This document shows, piece by piece, positions 32,574 to 46,621 of a stretch of DNA of 64,000 nt. Where the stretch lies: contig NC_092567.1 of NCBI RefSeq assembly GCF_037975245.1, forward strand, positions 21,862,376-21,926,375. The letters are read 5' to 3'. The DNA is from Apostichopus japonicus (Eukaryota > Echinodermata > Holothuroidea > Aspidochirotida > Stichopodidae). Both the position numbers and the translations under genes were made by a program. Numbering within the stretch: position 1 is the first letter of the stretch; every line of letters starts with the position of its first letter. A model generated the notes under the pieces. That model had not been told where the DNA came from, made no database searches, and saw only the letters and a program-made list of their open reading frames with translations.

Positions 32574-34359
32574 CTATACAGAAAAGGAAAAAGAAAGAGA
32601 AATATTGAAAGTTTATTATGTATAGGCCAGAATACAGGAGCTGAAACAACCTCGAACGTATCAAAGCGGTAAGTTTCAACTTTCGGGATAAGTTGAAAGA
32701 AATCGTAAAACAGGGATTTAAATTGCAAACCAAAATCTTCATTTGTACCCTAAAATCTGTATTCTCACATTCACACTTTTCTTTGAATGTCACCGATCAC
32801 ATCTGGTTATTAGTAAAACTGTCATATAACGCCATATGGTACCAGTTTGTTTATGTTGATTACCTACAAGTACATGTTTCATTGCTTAATATATTGCAAT
32901 CTCTTCTCTTTTATTGTTGAACATCTTGGCTATATACTCTACCAAATAAATGGTCTTGCAAAATGTTGAAATTTAACTTCCCTCAGAGACATGCCTACAC
33001 ATATGCTCTTGTTACCCAAAAATTCCCTAAAACCCATGGTTACAGTTTGCTAGAGAAATAAACCTGTAAAAGAACAAACGATGGACAGCAAAAAAAAAAC
33101 TGTTTTGTCAGCTGCCTGTTTGTTGCCACATGACTAAACTGTAAAAATGTGGTTTTGCATCCTAGCAGTTCTATGAGCTACAAACTCAGTGGCAGAATGT
33201 TACCTTCATAAATATACAACTTTTGCCCTTTCACCCTTCTGCTATCTAGAGTAAATTCAAAAGTTATCAACTTTTCATAATCTACCAAACATGTACATTT
33301 CACTTTCATTATATTCTAAATACTGTATAAATATGTTTGAGAGAATCAGATAGGGGGAGGGGAGTGGGTGTTGGGGAGTGGGAGGTGTAGGGTATCAAGG
33401 CAAAAGGAAATCAAGACTGCTCCGGAACTCCTTTAATAGTTAAAAGAAAATAGTTCAAAGAGAATTTGTTAGCACCTGACCTTCCTATTCAACTCTACCA
33501 TATATGTCTCCTTCCAAAGAAAATACTTGGGATGGAGACATTGTCACATATATCCCTCCTGTTCTCTCTGTAATCCCCCTCCCCCACCCCACCTCCTTGT
33601 ATCCAACTCCTGCCACCCATCTCCTACAAGGCTACAAGTGAGTACAAGTGTTAACCATAGGTACAAGGAGCAATGAATGTTGAAAAAGTTGTAAACAGTA
33701 ACTTGTGTCATATTTGAAAATTTATTGATATATTGGAAAATAAAACTTTCTAAAACCTCATATGGGCAAAGATGAAAGTAATAGGCTCATTCAGTACAAT
33801 CCATAACATATCTTCATAGCTAAATAGTTGCCAAAAAATATGCTAGTACTATAATAGTCTTAATTGTTTTGTACAGGAAACTCACAGAGAAACAAAACTT
33901 AGGAAATCCATGTGAGTCAATACTTCAAAGTTTCATGCTTCCTGTGCAAAACAATTTCCCTTCATATATCATCTGGAATATTCAAACCATATTTTTTAAC
34001 ATTGGATACCAATTTTTGTAACTCTCTCTTTGCGCTTGAGTAGTTTACTAATGAGGTCAGAGAGAAATAGGTGATGTAATATCTAAAAAGCAATATTCAA
34101 GAATATATATATATATTTGTTTTTTCCTTTCTAAATCAGGTGGTTATGATTTCAACAGGAAGGACAAACCCCCGCAGATGTCATAACCAAGGCAAAATGT
34201 GGAACAGATGAAGGAAGTTTAAGGCTGCCATGCGGAAAAATAATTCAATAAATAAAATGGAGTAGCTTAAATATTGTCTCATGGATTTTTACTATACCAG
34301 TGATCTCTCGTGATCCATGTGCATCCACACTACATGTATTTCTTGATCCAACTTATGGG

Positions 34360-34460
34360 GTCGGGTTACCAGGTTAAAAATATTTCCAGGAGATTCTAGG
34401 CATGGTAGAACGAGGTGCTAAGGTTGTGGGGAGACAGGTAAGCGAGGAGCGAAGTAAATT
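34360..34460 (+). repeat. Dispersed short repeat, copy 2 (right half)
   Basis: AGATTCTAGGCATGGTAG, then GCTAAGGTTGTGGGGAGACA, GGTAAGCGAGGAGCGAAGT. Nearly identical to copy 1 over this part. Confidence 0.85.
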
Positions 34461-36597
34461 TCTTGTTCCAACTTGTGGGGTCATGATCCTCACCAAAAGA
34501 GAGATTAAGGATTGCATTGTGTGATCCAAAGTACCACAAAGTTCACTATACATTTAAGTTTTGATCACCATTGCGATATCAGATCTCCTTAACAACCTAA
34601 TGTGATCAAAGCTTTTGCCAACAATATACACCACATACCACACACATCTTAGAACCAGACACATTTGTTTACGGTGGTGTAGGTCTGCCAAACAAAGAAA
34701 CAGAGTGGAATGTTTTGGAAAGGTGTTTTGTTTGGCTGTAAGTTTTGGCGCTGCTTAGTAACAGGCTCAGTAATGACCCCCTAATTAAGTAATTATTTAC
34801 ACCCAGGGTATCCCAAAGAATCCATCCTGACGTTCTCCAGGCCCCTGATGTACACCCCCCCATTAATTTCAGGTCCTGCTTTTGACACTTAACAGGTCAT
34901 TAGTTGATTCATGAAATCAACTTTTCTTGCCAAACCTCGTCATCGTAAATAGAAGAACATCTGTTCACTGTATACCCACAAACAAAAGAACCATGCAATA
35001 TAGTCCTGCCAGTACTGCATATCCATACCATATGGGTAAAATATTTTGGCAATTTTATTAATGTACATGCTTGCATCTCTGAAACAGGAGCAGCCTAGGA
35101 GACCAAATCTATATAGACTAGATAATGATTCATTTTTAGGCTGGAGGTTAAGTTGGTACTGGTATTAAACAAAGCAGTTAATAATTTTTTTTTTTTTTGT
35201 GTTGATATGACATAACTCTTTCTGATCTGGCAACCCCCTATTCCAGGTGTCTCTAGGGGAGATGTGTGTCAGTATAACTGGTAAAGGACTTCAGAGTAAT
35301 TAACAACCTAGCAACATTTCCTTGTCATTAGCAATATATCACTATCTCTTGACAGTCTGGGAAGAATTATGACCATGAGCGAGAGAGCAAACAACAAACC
35401 GATCTTCGGGATGGTTACTGCTCGACTATATACAGAGCTAGCAGTTACTGTAGGGAAGTTTTAAGCCGATTCAATTTCCTTTTCTTTTTTAATATGGCGT
35501 GAAATTTACTTTTGTGCAGAAACCAAAGAGATGGCAACAGAGGGGAACCACCATCAAAATGGTTTACAGATGTTAAAGGAAAGATGTTGTGAAACGAAAC
35601 TCCCAGCATGCTGCTTCGCAACTTGTAACAAATTATAACAATAAAGGAATAAATTGTGTATTTAAAAGTAATCGATATTTGCGTACAAGATACAAACAGT
35701 GGTGTCTATTGTTAACGAGGGTAAATATAAATAAGAGAAGGGGATACACGGTGATGGATATCCCCTCTACCAAAAAGTACCATGCCAAACAGTCCCTTAG
35801 ATCCTTAAGGAAAGCTATGCATGTAAGAGCAGTCAATCAATCACGTTTTCTGATGCCAAAACTAAACAGCCAATATAACTCATCTGTGCCTCATTGTCTA
35901 TCCATGATAGATAGCTCTACATGTCAAAAAGAGGAGTATTTATTAGTGACATTTGAAAATGTAGGCCCCAGTTTACACTCTGAAGGGGTACACTTGTCTG
36001 AATACTCAATGGGTATGGTTAATTGTTGACAAAATGTGCAAGAGTTGCTTTTTAAGTTTACAGTCTCAACTCAATCTATGATAAATAATTAGCACATAGA
36101 TCTTTTACCTCCTATCCCACCCCAATCCCTTCTCTCTCCCCCTGCCCCCCCACCCTCCATTGACCTCCCCTCCAATGACTCCCCAACAAACTCCATTGTT
36201 ACTGTATTAACGTAGCTGATTTACAGTGTGTAAGGTAAATTCAGTACAGGTTCTTTCAGCCAACAAAGACAATCAGATTGGACAATCCATACAGGACCGG
36301 CCAATATTTATTAATCTCCTGGGGGGGTGACTGTCAAATTTTAATTATGGTATTAATTAATACTTCTCCCTGTGAGAGACATGTAACACATACCCTATCG
36401 ATCCCAAAGGAGAAGAGATGCAGTGGACACAGAGACAAGCATGAAAGTGCATGTACAATAATTTCAAATATTTATGGATTTAAACGTGTATGGTTATATA
36501 TAAAACAGAACTAGTATTGTTCGATACAGGTGACAAACGCCTACAGTGGAATTACGACCTTCCTTTCCGGTTTCAAACCTCTGGACATACTATCAGC

Positions 36598-36690
36598 ATC
36601 CATAGCCTAGTGGTAAGGGTGTCCGCGTACAGAGCGGGAGGTCCGGGTTTGAATTTTTCAAGCCGAATTAATTATATACATTTACCTCAG
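36598..36690 (+). mobile_element. tRNA-derived SINE, head region
   Basis: CATAGCCTAGTGGTAAGG fits a polymerase III A box. GGTCCGGGTTTGAAT, about 35 bases later, fits a B box. It does not fold as a functional tRNA: the right acceptor arm is lost. Confidence 0.6.
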
Positions 36691-37689
36691 TCAAGTTGTG
36701 TTTCATTATACATTTTTTTAATTTGGCGAAACCGCGCAAGTGGAATCATGAACTAAAGTTAATCACCCTGCACAATTGTATGGAAGTTCACAGAGGATGT
36801 CACCCCCCCACCCCCCGACCCTCTGCCATCCTTCTCTCCTCATTTTTTGTGCATCAGGTTCCTAGAAAAGAAACTGGACAGAGGTTATAATGAATTGAAA
36901 GTTGATGTCAGTAAATGATAATATTCTGCACCATTTTAACCTACCATCCAACTCCACCCCACCCCACTTCCATAAACAAAATTAAAACAGGTGAACGAAT
37001 AAACTAGAGACCAGAAAACCAAAACGTTTAGTGGTTTTGATGTCTAAACATATTCATAGTGTGGTAATTAAGCCATACATGTTAAGATACATGAACTTGT
37101 GCACACCAAAATGAAGAGGATTATCTAGATCTATTGACTAATGCGACAACATACAAAGGAAGGTAAAAGGAATCAGTTATCATGTTGAGAAAGCAGCAAC
37201 CATTTAATTCACTGCTAAGGATTTTACATATAGAATTTTTATTCCTTTTCCCTATTATGTGAATCCCTTTAAGATTTGTTATCATTGACAGAGAGCCTAT
37301 AAAGAAATTGTTTACATGCACAGAGGAAGATATTTTGGCAACTTACAAGTCATCTAGTATAAATCACAAAACAAATAGTCAAGTGAGATAACCTTTTGAC
37401 CCCTTGAGAAAATTTTTCCACCATTTGAGATAACCTGTTGACCTCTTAAAGCTCTGAGGTGAAACTGGACAATGGCCACTGGAGTGCAATACTATATATC
37501 AACTTTCCTCCTACTTTCCTGGAAGACTGTATGTTCTGTTAAAGACCTAGATAGACACCCTTCACAAAACTTAACTGAAATGAAATTGAGCAAACTATGT
37601 TCATCAAAAGAAAATCATACTATTTGAGAATTGACAGATTTATTGTAGCTTTAATTTTGGAGTTATCACGTTTAAAAGGTTCCCCCCCC

Positions 37690-38535
37690 CCCCCCCGACA
37701 CCTGTTGACCTCTTTTGACCTCTAGATACTAATTTCAATCATGGGGCATAGATTTACCAAGTATGACGTTGATTCAACTTGTGGTTGATGAGATATCGTG
37801 TTTACAAGCTTTTTTTTTGCTATTTCTCATTAAGCCCCACCAACTCATGAATATTAATGAGGTCAAAGTTGTTGCTGCAAAGAGCATCTACTTCCTATGT
37901 AGCTACATCACCATACCAAGTACAAAGTGACTACAAACTAAATCGGACAAACTGTTGAAGAGATATAGACATTTTAAGAATTTTATGCTAAGACCCCACC
38001 CAATCATTAATATTCATGAAACGGAATCACAAACAATCGGGCACATCTAAACATGGATAGGGCATCTACCTACCCAATATGGCATCAATTCAACTGTTGG
38101 TCTTGAGAGGTCGTGTTTACAAGCTTTTCACTGTGATTTAACACTCTAGCCACACCCATTCATGAATAATAATGAGAATGAATTCTTGATTATACGGCCA
38201 TGTACCTATCATCAACTGACATCACCATACCCAAGTATGAACTAAATGGGACACACGGTTGAAGAGATACTGCCATTTATAAGAATTTTACGTTAAGGCC
38301 CGCCCAGTCATCAATATGCAAGAGATGGGAACCGCAAACAACTGGGCACATCTACATATTATGGGGCATCTACCTACCAAGCATGACATTGACTCAACTT
38401 GTACTTCTTGAGATATTGTGCTTACAAACTGGCCATCACATACAGACACACAAACACACCCCTTATACATACACACACAGACACGCTCCAGCAAGATTGC
38501 AACTTTAGGTTACTGAGCAGTGGGCATTGTAACCA
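37690..38535. repeat. Second tandem-repeat element, about 310-bp dimeric units
   Basis: TACCAAGTATGACGTTGATT at about 37755 recurs in diverged form at 38071 and 38375. Related half-units with TACCAAGTAC or TACCCAAGTATGA and GTTGAAGAGATA lie midway (about 37915 and 38227), giving a monomer of about 155 bp. The array is followed by CA-rich sequence (38445-38490) and a hairpin GGTTAC...GTAACC (about 38508-38533), the same layout as the element at 15-18 kb. Confidence 0.75.
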
Positions 38536-40689
38536 AAAACAAAAGCTTTGTTCCTTGATCATCAATTCGGCTGGTCTACACCTTTGTAATTACATACATA
38601 CAGACACCCATACAGACACACATACATACCTACATGATCCACTGGATACCCTCCAATGAATCTTTGACAAGTTGTACATACCAACACAGCTATTAAACAC
38701 AGCTGTCTTTACCTAACATTTCATGAACAAACAACCCTTATATTTAACATTTGGTACTTAACGGTTGAAAATGACTATATTGGAAGGGCTGATTGAAAAT
38801 GATAGACCAGCAATCTGATAGTAAGGACAAACATCTCGAAGGTTAAACAAAGGAGTTTGACGATCAATCATACTGCTTTGGAAACTTGGAAAAATAATGT
38901 TGATCAATCTGAACAAAGGTTGCAGGTAAAACTACCACGATCACTTAGGAAAGGGGAGGGGGGGTGTCTGGATAAGGGAGGAGGTAATTAGAGAGGGCTA
39001 TAAAGGGAGAGGAGAGATTAAAGAAGGAGGTTAAGATGGGGTAATTACAATTTAAACTGCATTTACAAAAATATCCCCAACAATATCGTCACAAATTTCC
39101 AACAAAACCTCATTCTCTTCCTTTTTCAGAATGCTACTCAAAAATACCCGAAAATATTGGACAAAACTCAATCTGTTCATGTTTGAGTGTGAATATGCAA
39201 CTATATACGTACTCCTCTTGCCCGTCTCATCTCGGGGTGAACATGTGGTACGAAGTTAACGGTTAAAACACCCCATAAAACGAATCTGTATGACGCCGGT
39301 CTATGAACAAAGTTAAGTAATTTGAAATAGCTCCAAATTTTTGACTGGCCTGGACTGATGAGATTTTCCAAAACATCCTATTATTATCATTATTATTATT
39401 ATAATGAACTACTACTACTATGAATCCTTGGCAATGGGCCATACCCATCCAGCTCTGAGTAATGCATAAACAGGTTAAAGGAGTATACTGCCTTCACATC
39501 ACACCGTACCTCAACTCGATCGTTTATACTGGGAATTTGAAATCGTTTCCAAACGTAGTTACTTAATTGGAGTACGGAGACCCATGTAATGTCGGAACCA
39601 ATTATAAGCTAAGAGGTACATGTAGATCTTAGGAAGGTTGCATTTGCAGAAAAGAGAGCTCTAGCAAAAATTTAAGAATCAAAAGGAGGGCAAAATGGTC
39701 TTGATTTTATACATCGCTACACAATTTTTACAAAATAAAAAAGTAGGTGCAAAATTCAGCCCCTTAAATGATTCTGGGTTTTTTTCCCATTCAGTTGGCT
39801 CCTTTAATACAACAGTAACAAACAAAGTACAGTATCTATATGCCTGTATAGACAAACAGATACTTCCCTTTCAAAACTATTTATCGCTGATTTGCGTGGG
39901 AATCAGAAGGTTTCCCACCCTACGGTTGATATTTTTAATCTCTCATGCGTGCAATTGAATGAAAAGTATGAAGATATTATAACAAAAGTGGCTGTTTTCC
40001 CAAAACTTGTTTTGAACTACGCTCATACTCTTTTTGCTTAACATCACTATTTTTATAACATGTTTTGCAAAAAAAACAAAAACAAACAAAAAAACATGTT
40101 ATCTTCACCCAGTTTGTCCCCAATAAGTGTAGCAAATGATAGCCATACAATTGAGAACTCTCACGATAACCAAATCTCATAACATTTTGAAAAATAAAGT
40201 TTGGATGATGTAGTGAGTTTTGCTAAAACGAGTAGTATTCCATTTTTTTCCTTATCGGGGTGGGGGGGGAGGGGGAGGTTTGGTTACATTACCTTTGAAT
40301 GACACAATTTATTTATTTTTTATTACACGTATTGACATGTTACTAACCTCATCAATTACAGTAAATCAAATGATGATATATAACAAAGCACTGAAGCAGA
40401 TGTTTTATGTATTAAAATTGAGCGGTTATCCAATACGCGTAAACATGCAATGGGCATGGTCGAAAATCACCATGACTCCTCGAAGATAATTCAATCAAAA
40501 GTATGTTACAACTCAAACATGTTTGTTACAAACAAAAATGTCTTTAAACAGAAAAAAAAAAATTCTCGGCCATATAGATCTCTTTAACTACTCTTCCAAA
40601 ACTTGACATATCTCCTTAAGTTTCAAAACAGAAATGGCATCCATTCTTCAGAGAAAGCTTCTATTCATGAATTTTAAACCTCGGGGGTG

Positions 40690-40820
40690 ACGGTGTTTAT
40701 TCAAGGCTAAGCCCCCCTGCCAGTCACTGCGGGTATTTTTCCCGATGGCGGGTCTTGCTCGCAAGTGAAAGCTCCTCGTCGGCCTCCTGTGCCTTAATAC
40801 CGAGAGACATTCTACACCTT
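40690..40820 (-). other. GC-rich island of unknown nature
   Basis: Within AT-rich surroundings, about 130 bp are GC-rich. On the minus strand a 28-codon frame reads MSLGIKAQEADEELSLASK and ends after KYPQ. No splice donor at its end. Could be a repeat head, an RNA gene or a relic exon; I cannot identify it. Confidence 0.35.
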
Positions 40821-42139
40821 TGTGGGTGAAACAAACACGATAAAATCTTTACCCTCTTTTCAAGGAAACCAGAAATCCAGGAGATACAAAATATGGATAT
40901 CAGAGATATTTTTCATCCTCAGTATTTTTTTTCCCTTCCTGTTTTATTTCTTTAGTAGAGGTGACGGCCTCTGCAACAATTTCATTCTGTTTGATGAAAC
41001 TGACAGGTATCATGACATGGAGATGTTTTCTCAGGATATGCCAAGAAAAAAAAAATAGGCGGAAAAAACCCAAAAAATTCTCCAAAAAGATTTTTCGGGT
41101 GATAATAAGATGATACACATGCAATTGGAATTTGCCTGGTGACTGTATCAGCTGGCTGGAAGAAGGGAAGGGGACGTTTAGAAAATTAAATTGGTGTATT
41201 TACAGTAATTTATGTTGGGTTGTAAGTATTTTATGTCACTTTGAGTCTTTGTCATATTTCTCAAATAAATTGGTCCGTTATTTCGTAATAAATTTAACAT
41301 TATTATTGGATCTATTTGGTCCACACCAAATGTATCAATTGCCAACAAACTGAGCGCCACAAAGTTGTGTGCCCCACACAATTAAAAGTTTCATTTTAGT
41401 AATTAATTGTTTTTAAATTTTCAACCTTTAATAGCATTTGACGATAATACACAATTCTAATTTTTTCCATGTATGATATTGATGAGCTATATTTAAGAAT
41501 CATATTAGATTTTCGGATACTCTGATATTTCCTTTAACACTTGAGTACCATTCCCACGAGTCACAGCTTTGAGGCTACATGCTTGCAATAAACATGTAGG
41601 CCTTCATTGTGTACACATGTATGTGCACAAATAGTCCCCCATTTCACCACTGAAACGTACAGTATAAACACAGCATGAGCAGGAAAGTTTTAAGAGGGTT
41701 TAATTCTGTGAGGTCATGATGAAAGGTCTTGTTTGTGCTCAGGTTAAAATATACACCGAAAACTGACAGCCGACTGACGACGATTCCTAAGAAAGTATAG
41801 CGTTAAAAGTAGTTTGTGAATATGACGCCGTCATACCCATGAGGCCAGAGAGAGAACCAACACCAAAAATTTCTCAAGAGGTAAAAAAGGAAGGAGTGAA
41901 GTTCAAAAATGGGGCTTGACTGGTTGATATCAGTGAAATACTATTTTACCTCTTTCCCACCAGTATCACCTATCTCAATTAACCCATCATCTTTTTTTCA
42001 GGTTTTTAAAAAAAAACAAATTATATTTGGTTTACACAGCTGACAAACTCAAAACCTGTTAACCATCAAATTGATAATTTGTACACACTCATTCTTGCCA
42101 TGCCTAGATCTATCCCAAACCACCAACGTTATTACGGTG

Positions 42140-42195
42140 GATTTTTTCCCCTCTCTCTCTCTCTCTCCACCTCGCTGTATATCTCTCTCTCTCTG
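42140..42195. repeat. (CT)n-rich tract
   Basis: Two runs of CTCTCTCTCTCTC separated by about 25 bases. Confidence 0.9.
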
Positions 42196-42242
42196 TTTTT
42201 GACTAACTTTTTGGCAAAAAAGCCTGAGCACGTAGAATATTA

Positions 42243-42305
42243 CAGCTTAGCTCAGTTAGTGGGCCTTGGTAGGTGTGAGATCCTGCTGGGCAGGGCTATG
42301 CAGTA
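42243..42305 (+). mobile_element. tRNA-like A box, possible SINE relic
   Basis: TTAGCTCAGTTAGTGGGC matches a polymerase III A box well, but no B box follows at the right distance. Confidence 0.3.
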
Positions 42306-44639
42306 GATTTCACTCCACCTCCCTAACAAGCCAACAATTAGGGAGGCCTGCTGAGCAAAACATGCTGCTGTACCTCGTCGTGTTATATTATAGGGCACGG
42401 TTTATATAGAACGGAATTCTGGAAAAATAATTCGGAACATTTTTGTGCCATATCAAACTGGGATTGGGTTCCAATTAACATGGGGCAGTTACAGGAACTT
42501 GCTCGAGTTACTCTCAGCGAAAACACGAAGGCGACAGGAAAAGAAACAATTGTGGGTGATAATAAAGCACGCTCTGACATGAGTTACATCCAAAGTTGTT
42601 GTTTTTTTTTTACTTTTTGGCTTCTCAAGTTTTCCTTTTTGACAATATGTGCATCTGTTATGAAATACAAGCAGGCTTACAATCGGTGAATTGTGGAATG
42701 TTTATAAAGAGAGTAATTTGAATATATACAAATTCTAATTCAATTCCTTCCTACCACATCACCAGAAAACAATTAAATCCATGAGATAACCTTGAAGAAA
42801 AGTTTGAAAACTATGATCAATTTCAAAGCAAGCTTAAGCTTTGTTGCTATGGTGACAATAAAACATACATGTGGTCTGAATGCATAGTCACCTTGATTAC
42901 ACCCAGTTATAAAGAAAGATGGACAAATTAAACTTGTGCATGAAATTATCCTTTCAAAACAAAACGACTGATTCACTTTTCAAATTCAGCACATTCAACA
43001 ACATTACCCTCCTTTATTACCCATAATGAGAATGCGTGGCTCATTAGCATATATACAGGGGCACCTAGTTATTTAAACATTTTCTGTCTCGACCCTCAAT
43101 GCAAACAAAAAACAAAAAAATCATGTTGTACAGAACTCTTGAAACCAACAAACATCATCAATAGCATCAAAGAAGTCTTCACCTTTTGCCGCCGCCATTA
43201 AAACTAGCTCATTACCTATGCAGACAAGTTAAGTTTACATTCAGGCTTTCCAGTCCACGATGCGAAAATATGCCTCATTCTTTCACAAGAACCCATTAGA
43301 ATGTGAGTGTTTTGTTATTCACTCTCTCCGCAAATATCTCGAAGGCTTGTTTACAGCAAAAGTTAGTTGTGTTGGAAGTCACTTTCCATGGTCACATGGA
43401 GGCTCAGGCAATTATATATATTTATAAACTAGGCAATTAGTTGCCAAGATATCCCCCCCCCCCACCCTCTTCTTTACACAGCTTTCAGCGCGAGCCCTCG
43501 ATACAGAACTGCTCTGAGCTCACCAGTTTCAATAGGCAAGCCATTTGCAACCTTCCTTTATTTATCCTTTTTTGATCATTTCTCAAGATCCCTTTGGAGA
43601 ATAAAATGGACTATGACTTCACTTTGGCGAGAAGCAAAAAAAAAAACGGTTAAAAAGAAAAGGTTAAAAAAAAAAAAAAAAGCTGCTCTCAGATGAGTTT
43701 GTTGTTATGTGTTGGTAATTACATTTGTTAGCCTTTTGGGTTTGGCAAAGGGGAGCATTTCTTAAGGACAGCTGAGATTTTTTTGATTTTTTTTTTGCCT
43801 TGGGCAGAACCACTCAAGCTGCCCACAAGCCCCTGCCTTCCTTTTCAATAGAAACCTGTTGCAGAGACAACTGTTTACCTCCAGACCACCGGTTTAGCTG
43901 TTGTGATATGGACTCACCCTCTCCCGCTCTTTGTTTGTCCTTTTCGGTGGCCTATTCAGATGAGAGAACAAAACGACAAGAGGACCCCCATCTCAATGGA
44001 TTGATGACTTTTCTTTTCTCTTCTTTTTTTCTTCTTTTTTTTCTTGGTGAATCCAAAAAAAACTTTTCCCTCTTAATGAAGGTACATTGCACCCTGAGTG
44101 GAAAATTTAGGAATGTGTGCAATGCTGAAAAAAACTTACTGCTTTTTTTCCCCTTCTTTTCTTGAACTGTGTTTGCATTCAGTTCATCTTACTTCTCTCA
44201 CTTATGTGTAATATCGAGGAGAGAGTGTAGGTGTTATTTCTGTCAGGTAATGTTCCCCTGTGTCACTCTGAACACAAAGTCGGATACATGGTTTATTAAT
44301 TTATCACACTATTTCAATCCAAAATTAGTTAATTATCAATTTACAATATTAATTTATATCCTGTACGGAAAATTTGCATTCAGAAATTTTAATTAATTGC
44401 TCTGTTTTCAATGGCAATGAATTTTCATCTTTGCCATTGCTGATACGATTATCTGCTTGGACTATTAAAAAGTATCAGATCATTTTCTCAGACACTTGTA
44501 TCATCCGGGCGGGCAGCTGGGGCATAGAATGGTACCGGCGATACGGTGATCCAACAAGTGGCGTTGGGGCCTTAAAACAAACAGGGCATTTATGGGGCCT
44601 TGAACAGCTTATTATACCGGTGCCATCACCAAGTGGATA

Positions 44640-44780
44640 AAGGCCCTGGCATTTGAAGCAACGAGGCTTAGCAACCGGGAGGTTCGGGATTTGAACCCCC
44701 GCCGGATCATAGTAAGGTGGGTATTTCATCCAAGAGCAATTTAGAAAGATTCCCCAAAATTTGAGTTAAAATGTTGAATT
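44640..44780. mobile_element. SINE-like segment with B-box-like word
   Basis: GGTTCGGGATTTGAACCC reads as a B box on the minus strand (GGGTTCAAATCC). TTTCATCCAAGAGC follows, as in some SINE bodies. A box not clear on either strand. Confidence 0.35.
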
Positions 44781-46621
44781 GGAAGCCAGCCGATGTGAAA
44801 GTTGTAATCCATCGTAAAATTAACTGCCTGATTATTAACTAGCACCAATTACTGCCAAGAGGTACTCTGGCATCGTCAGACGCACTGGCGCACCTGTACC
44901 AAGCCGGTATAACGGTAGACAAATCCACCCCTGATTATGGTGGTATCACCAGATTGTAGTAAAGTCTACTAAAATGCAGTTCTAAAGGGAGGATCTCTTG
45001 CAGCCTGGCACAGATCTTTGCTCATAAACAAATCTTTAATTGGGCAAACATTGTTGAGGTGACACCACTCTACCCGGTCTGGAGGTGTCTCACCCAGAGA
45101 TGATCATACTCCGTTCATAGCACCCTGTGGTCTTCCACTTGTCATCACAGACACCTCTCTCAACAACTTTTGTCCATCTAAGAAGCTAGACTCCCCCAAA
45201 AACTGGGTGAAAGGAAGTACAGCTGTTAAGAATAATACACATACAATTACTTTTAACTTGTGTGGAATTTAACACCTCCTGTCTCCATAACATTATGGCA
45301 CAGTTATGTGGAAATGCTGACACCATGACAGCCAAAGTATTCAAAGGAAACAGTATATATAGCAGACATCATAATTACACTTTCTGATCACAGATATGTG
45401 AAGATGGGTGCATGGAAAATCCCTACCCCCCCCCCCTCCTGCACTCCCCTAAAGAAAAAATTATGATTCATTCCTGCCTGTTCATGATATGTATAAATGT
45501 GCATTTAACTGCTACAGAATTCATACACAGTATTACTTATTATTTAGCAATCTCAATAGCATCATCTATACCCAAAACTAGCATTCATGCCTTAAAAATT
45601 TCTGATTACCACAGTAATGGAAACATTTATCAGATTAGATCCTTGTATCGAACATCTCACATCAGCAATAATTAGCCACATATGAGTTGTTGATATTGTG
45701 ATTGTGTAGTGTAAAGTGCAAGACAACTGTTTGTATAGGCTATTTGTTGGCGGCCCACAAATGTGTTGCAAAAGATTTTCGGTGGGTTGTGACAATTTTC
45801 CAGACGCCAGAAATTTGATCTATATACATCTCTAGGAGCTTGCATGACGAAAGCTATTTCAAACATCATCTGGGTCACAGGTCATCTTTTTTCAGAAAGC
45901 TGATTTAGAACAGAGACTTACCCTTCAGAAAACCATCTTATTTGGTGAAAATTTTCACCTTAAACTATAATGCAGCACCTTACATTCTTTTGATTTATAT
46001 TCCTGCTCAATAGGGCCTCACATACCACTGTTATTATAACTTTCAAACACCACCAAAAAATTATAGCACTTTTACCCACAAATTTTAAATCAATTTCAGA
46101 GATGTTTTCATAGATTGCTACAAGTCAAGAAGAAAAGGTGGTGGATGGGGGGGGGGGGGCAAAAATGCCACAAACTATCAAACAATTGGTTTAGATGGGC
46201 AAACCAGATTTCTTTTGGGAATAACAGAAATAATTTCCAAATATGGCATTTATGAGATCAGGGTTAACCACTTGTCCCTGTGTTGATAGTTTTTATGATC
46301 TTGTGTGGCTTGCTGAATATAAAAAGAAGACTTGTTTTGCCCCTTCAAATCAGTTTTAAATTGAATTTCCACCTGTCTAGGGAGCTAACAAATAGTACCA
46401 AAACAATACTTCCTTTAGATTTTACATTTTAAAGCTTTTAAAGTAAAATGTTTTTTTTTCCTTTTCATTTTTTATTTAAGTCATTAAAAAACTACTTGAA
46501 AGAGATACGTTATGTTGGTGACAAATGTAGAAGGAACATGTTTTTACAGCCATTCACCCACTGTACAATCAAAATAAAACTCATGACTTAGGTCAAATGT
46601 AAGTCTCCAGAGTAAAGTCTT

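Noticed and set aside
35589-36029. 146-codon plus-strand frame
   Set aside because: No domain, AT-driven composition, no splice or start support.
36598-36690. Functional tRNA gene
   Set aside because: A and B boxes are present, but the acceptor stem does not close and the B-box arm is degraded, so a SINE head fits better.
42383-42580. MSERALLSPTIVSF..., a signal-peptide-like start with a donor-like GTAACT
   Set aside because: It ends in phase 0 while the LDLa 1 exon needs phase 1. It would work only with a less likely acceptor 15 nt inside that exon.
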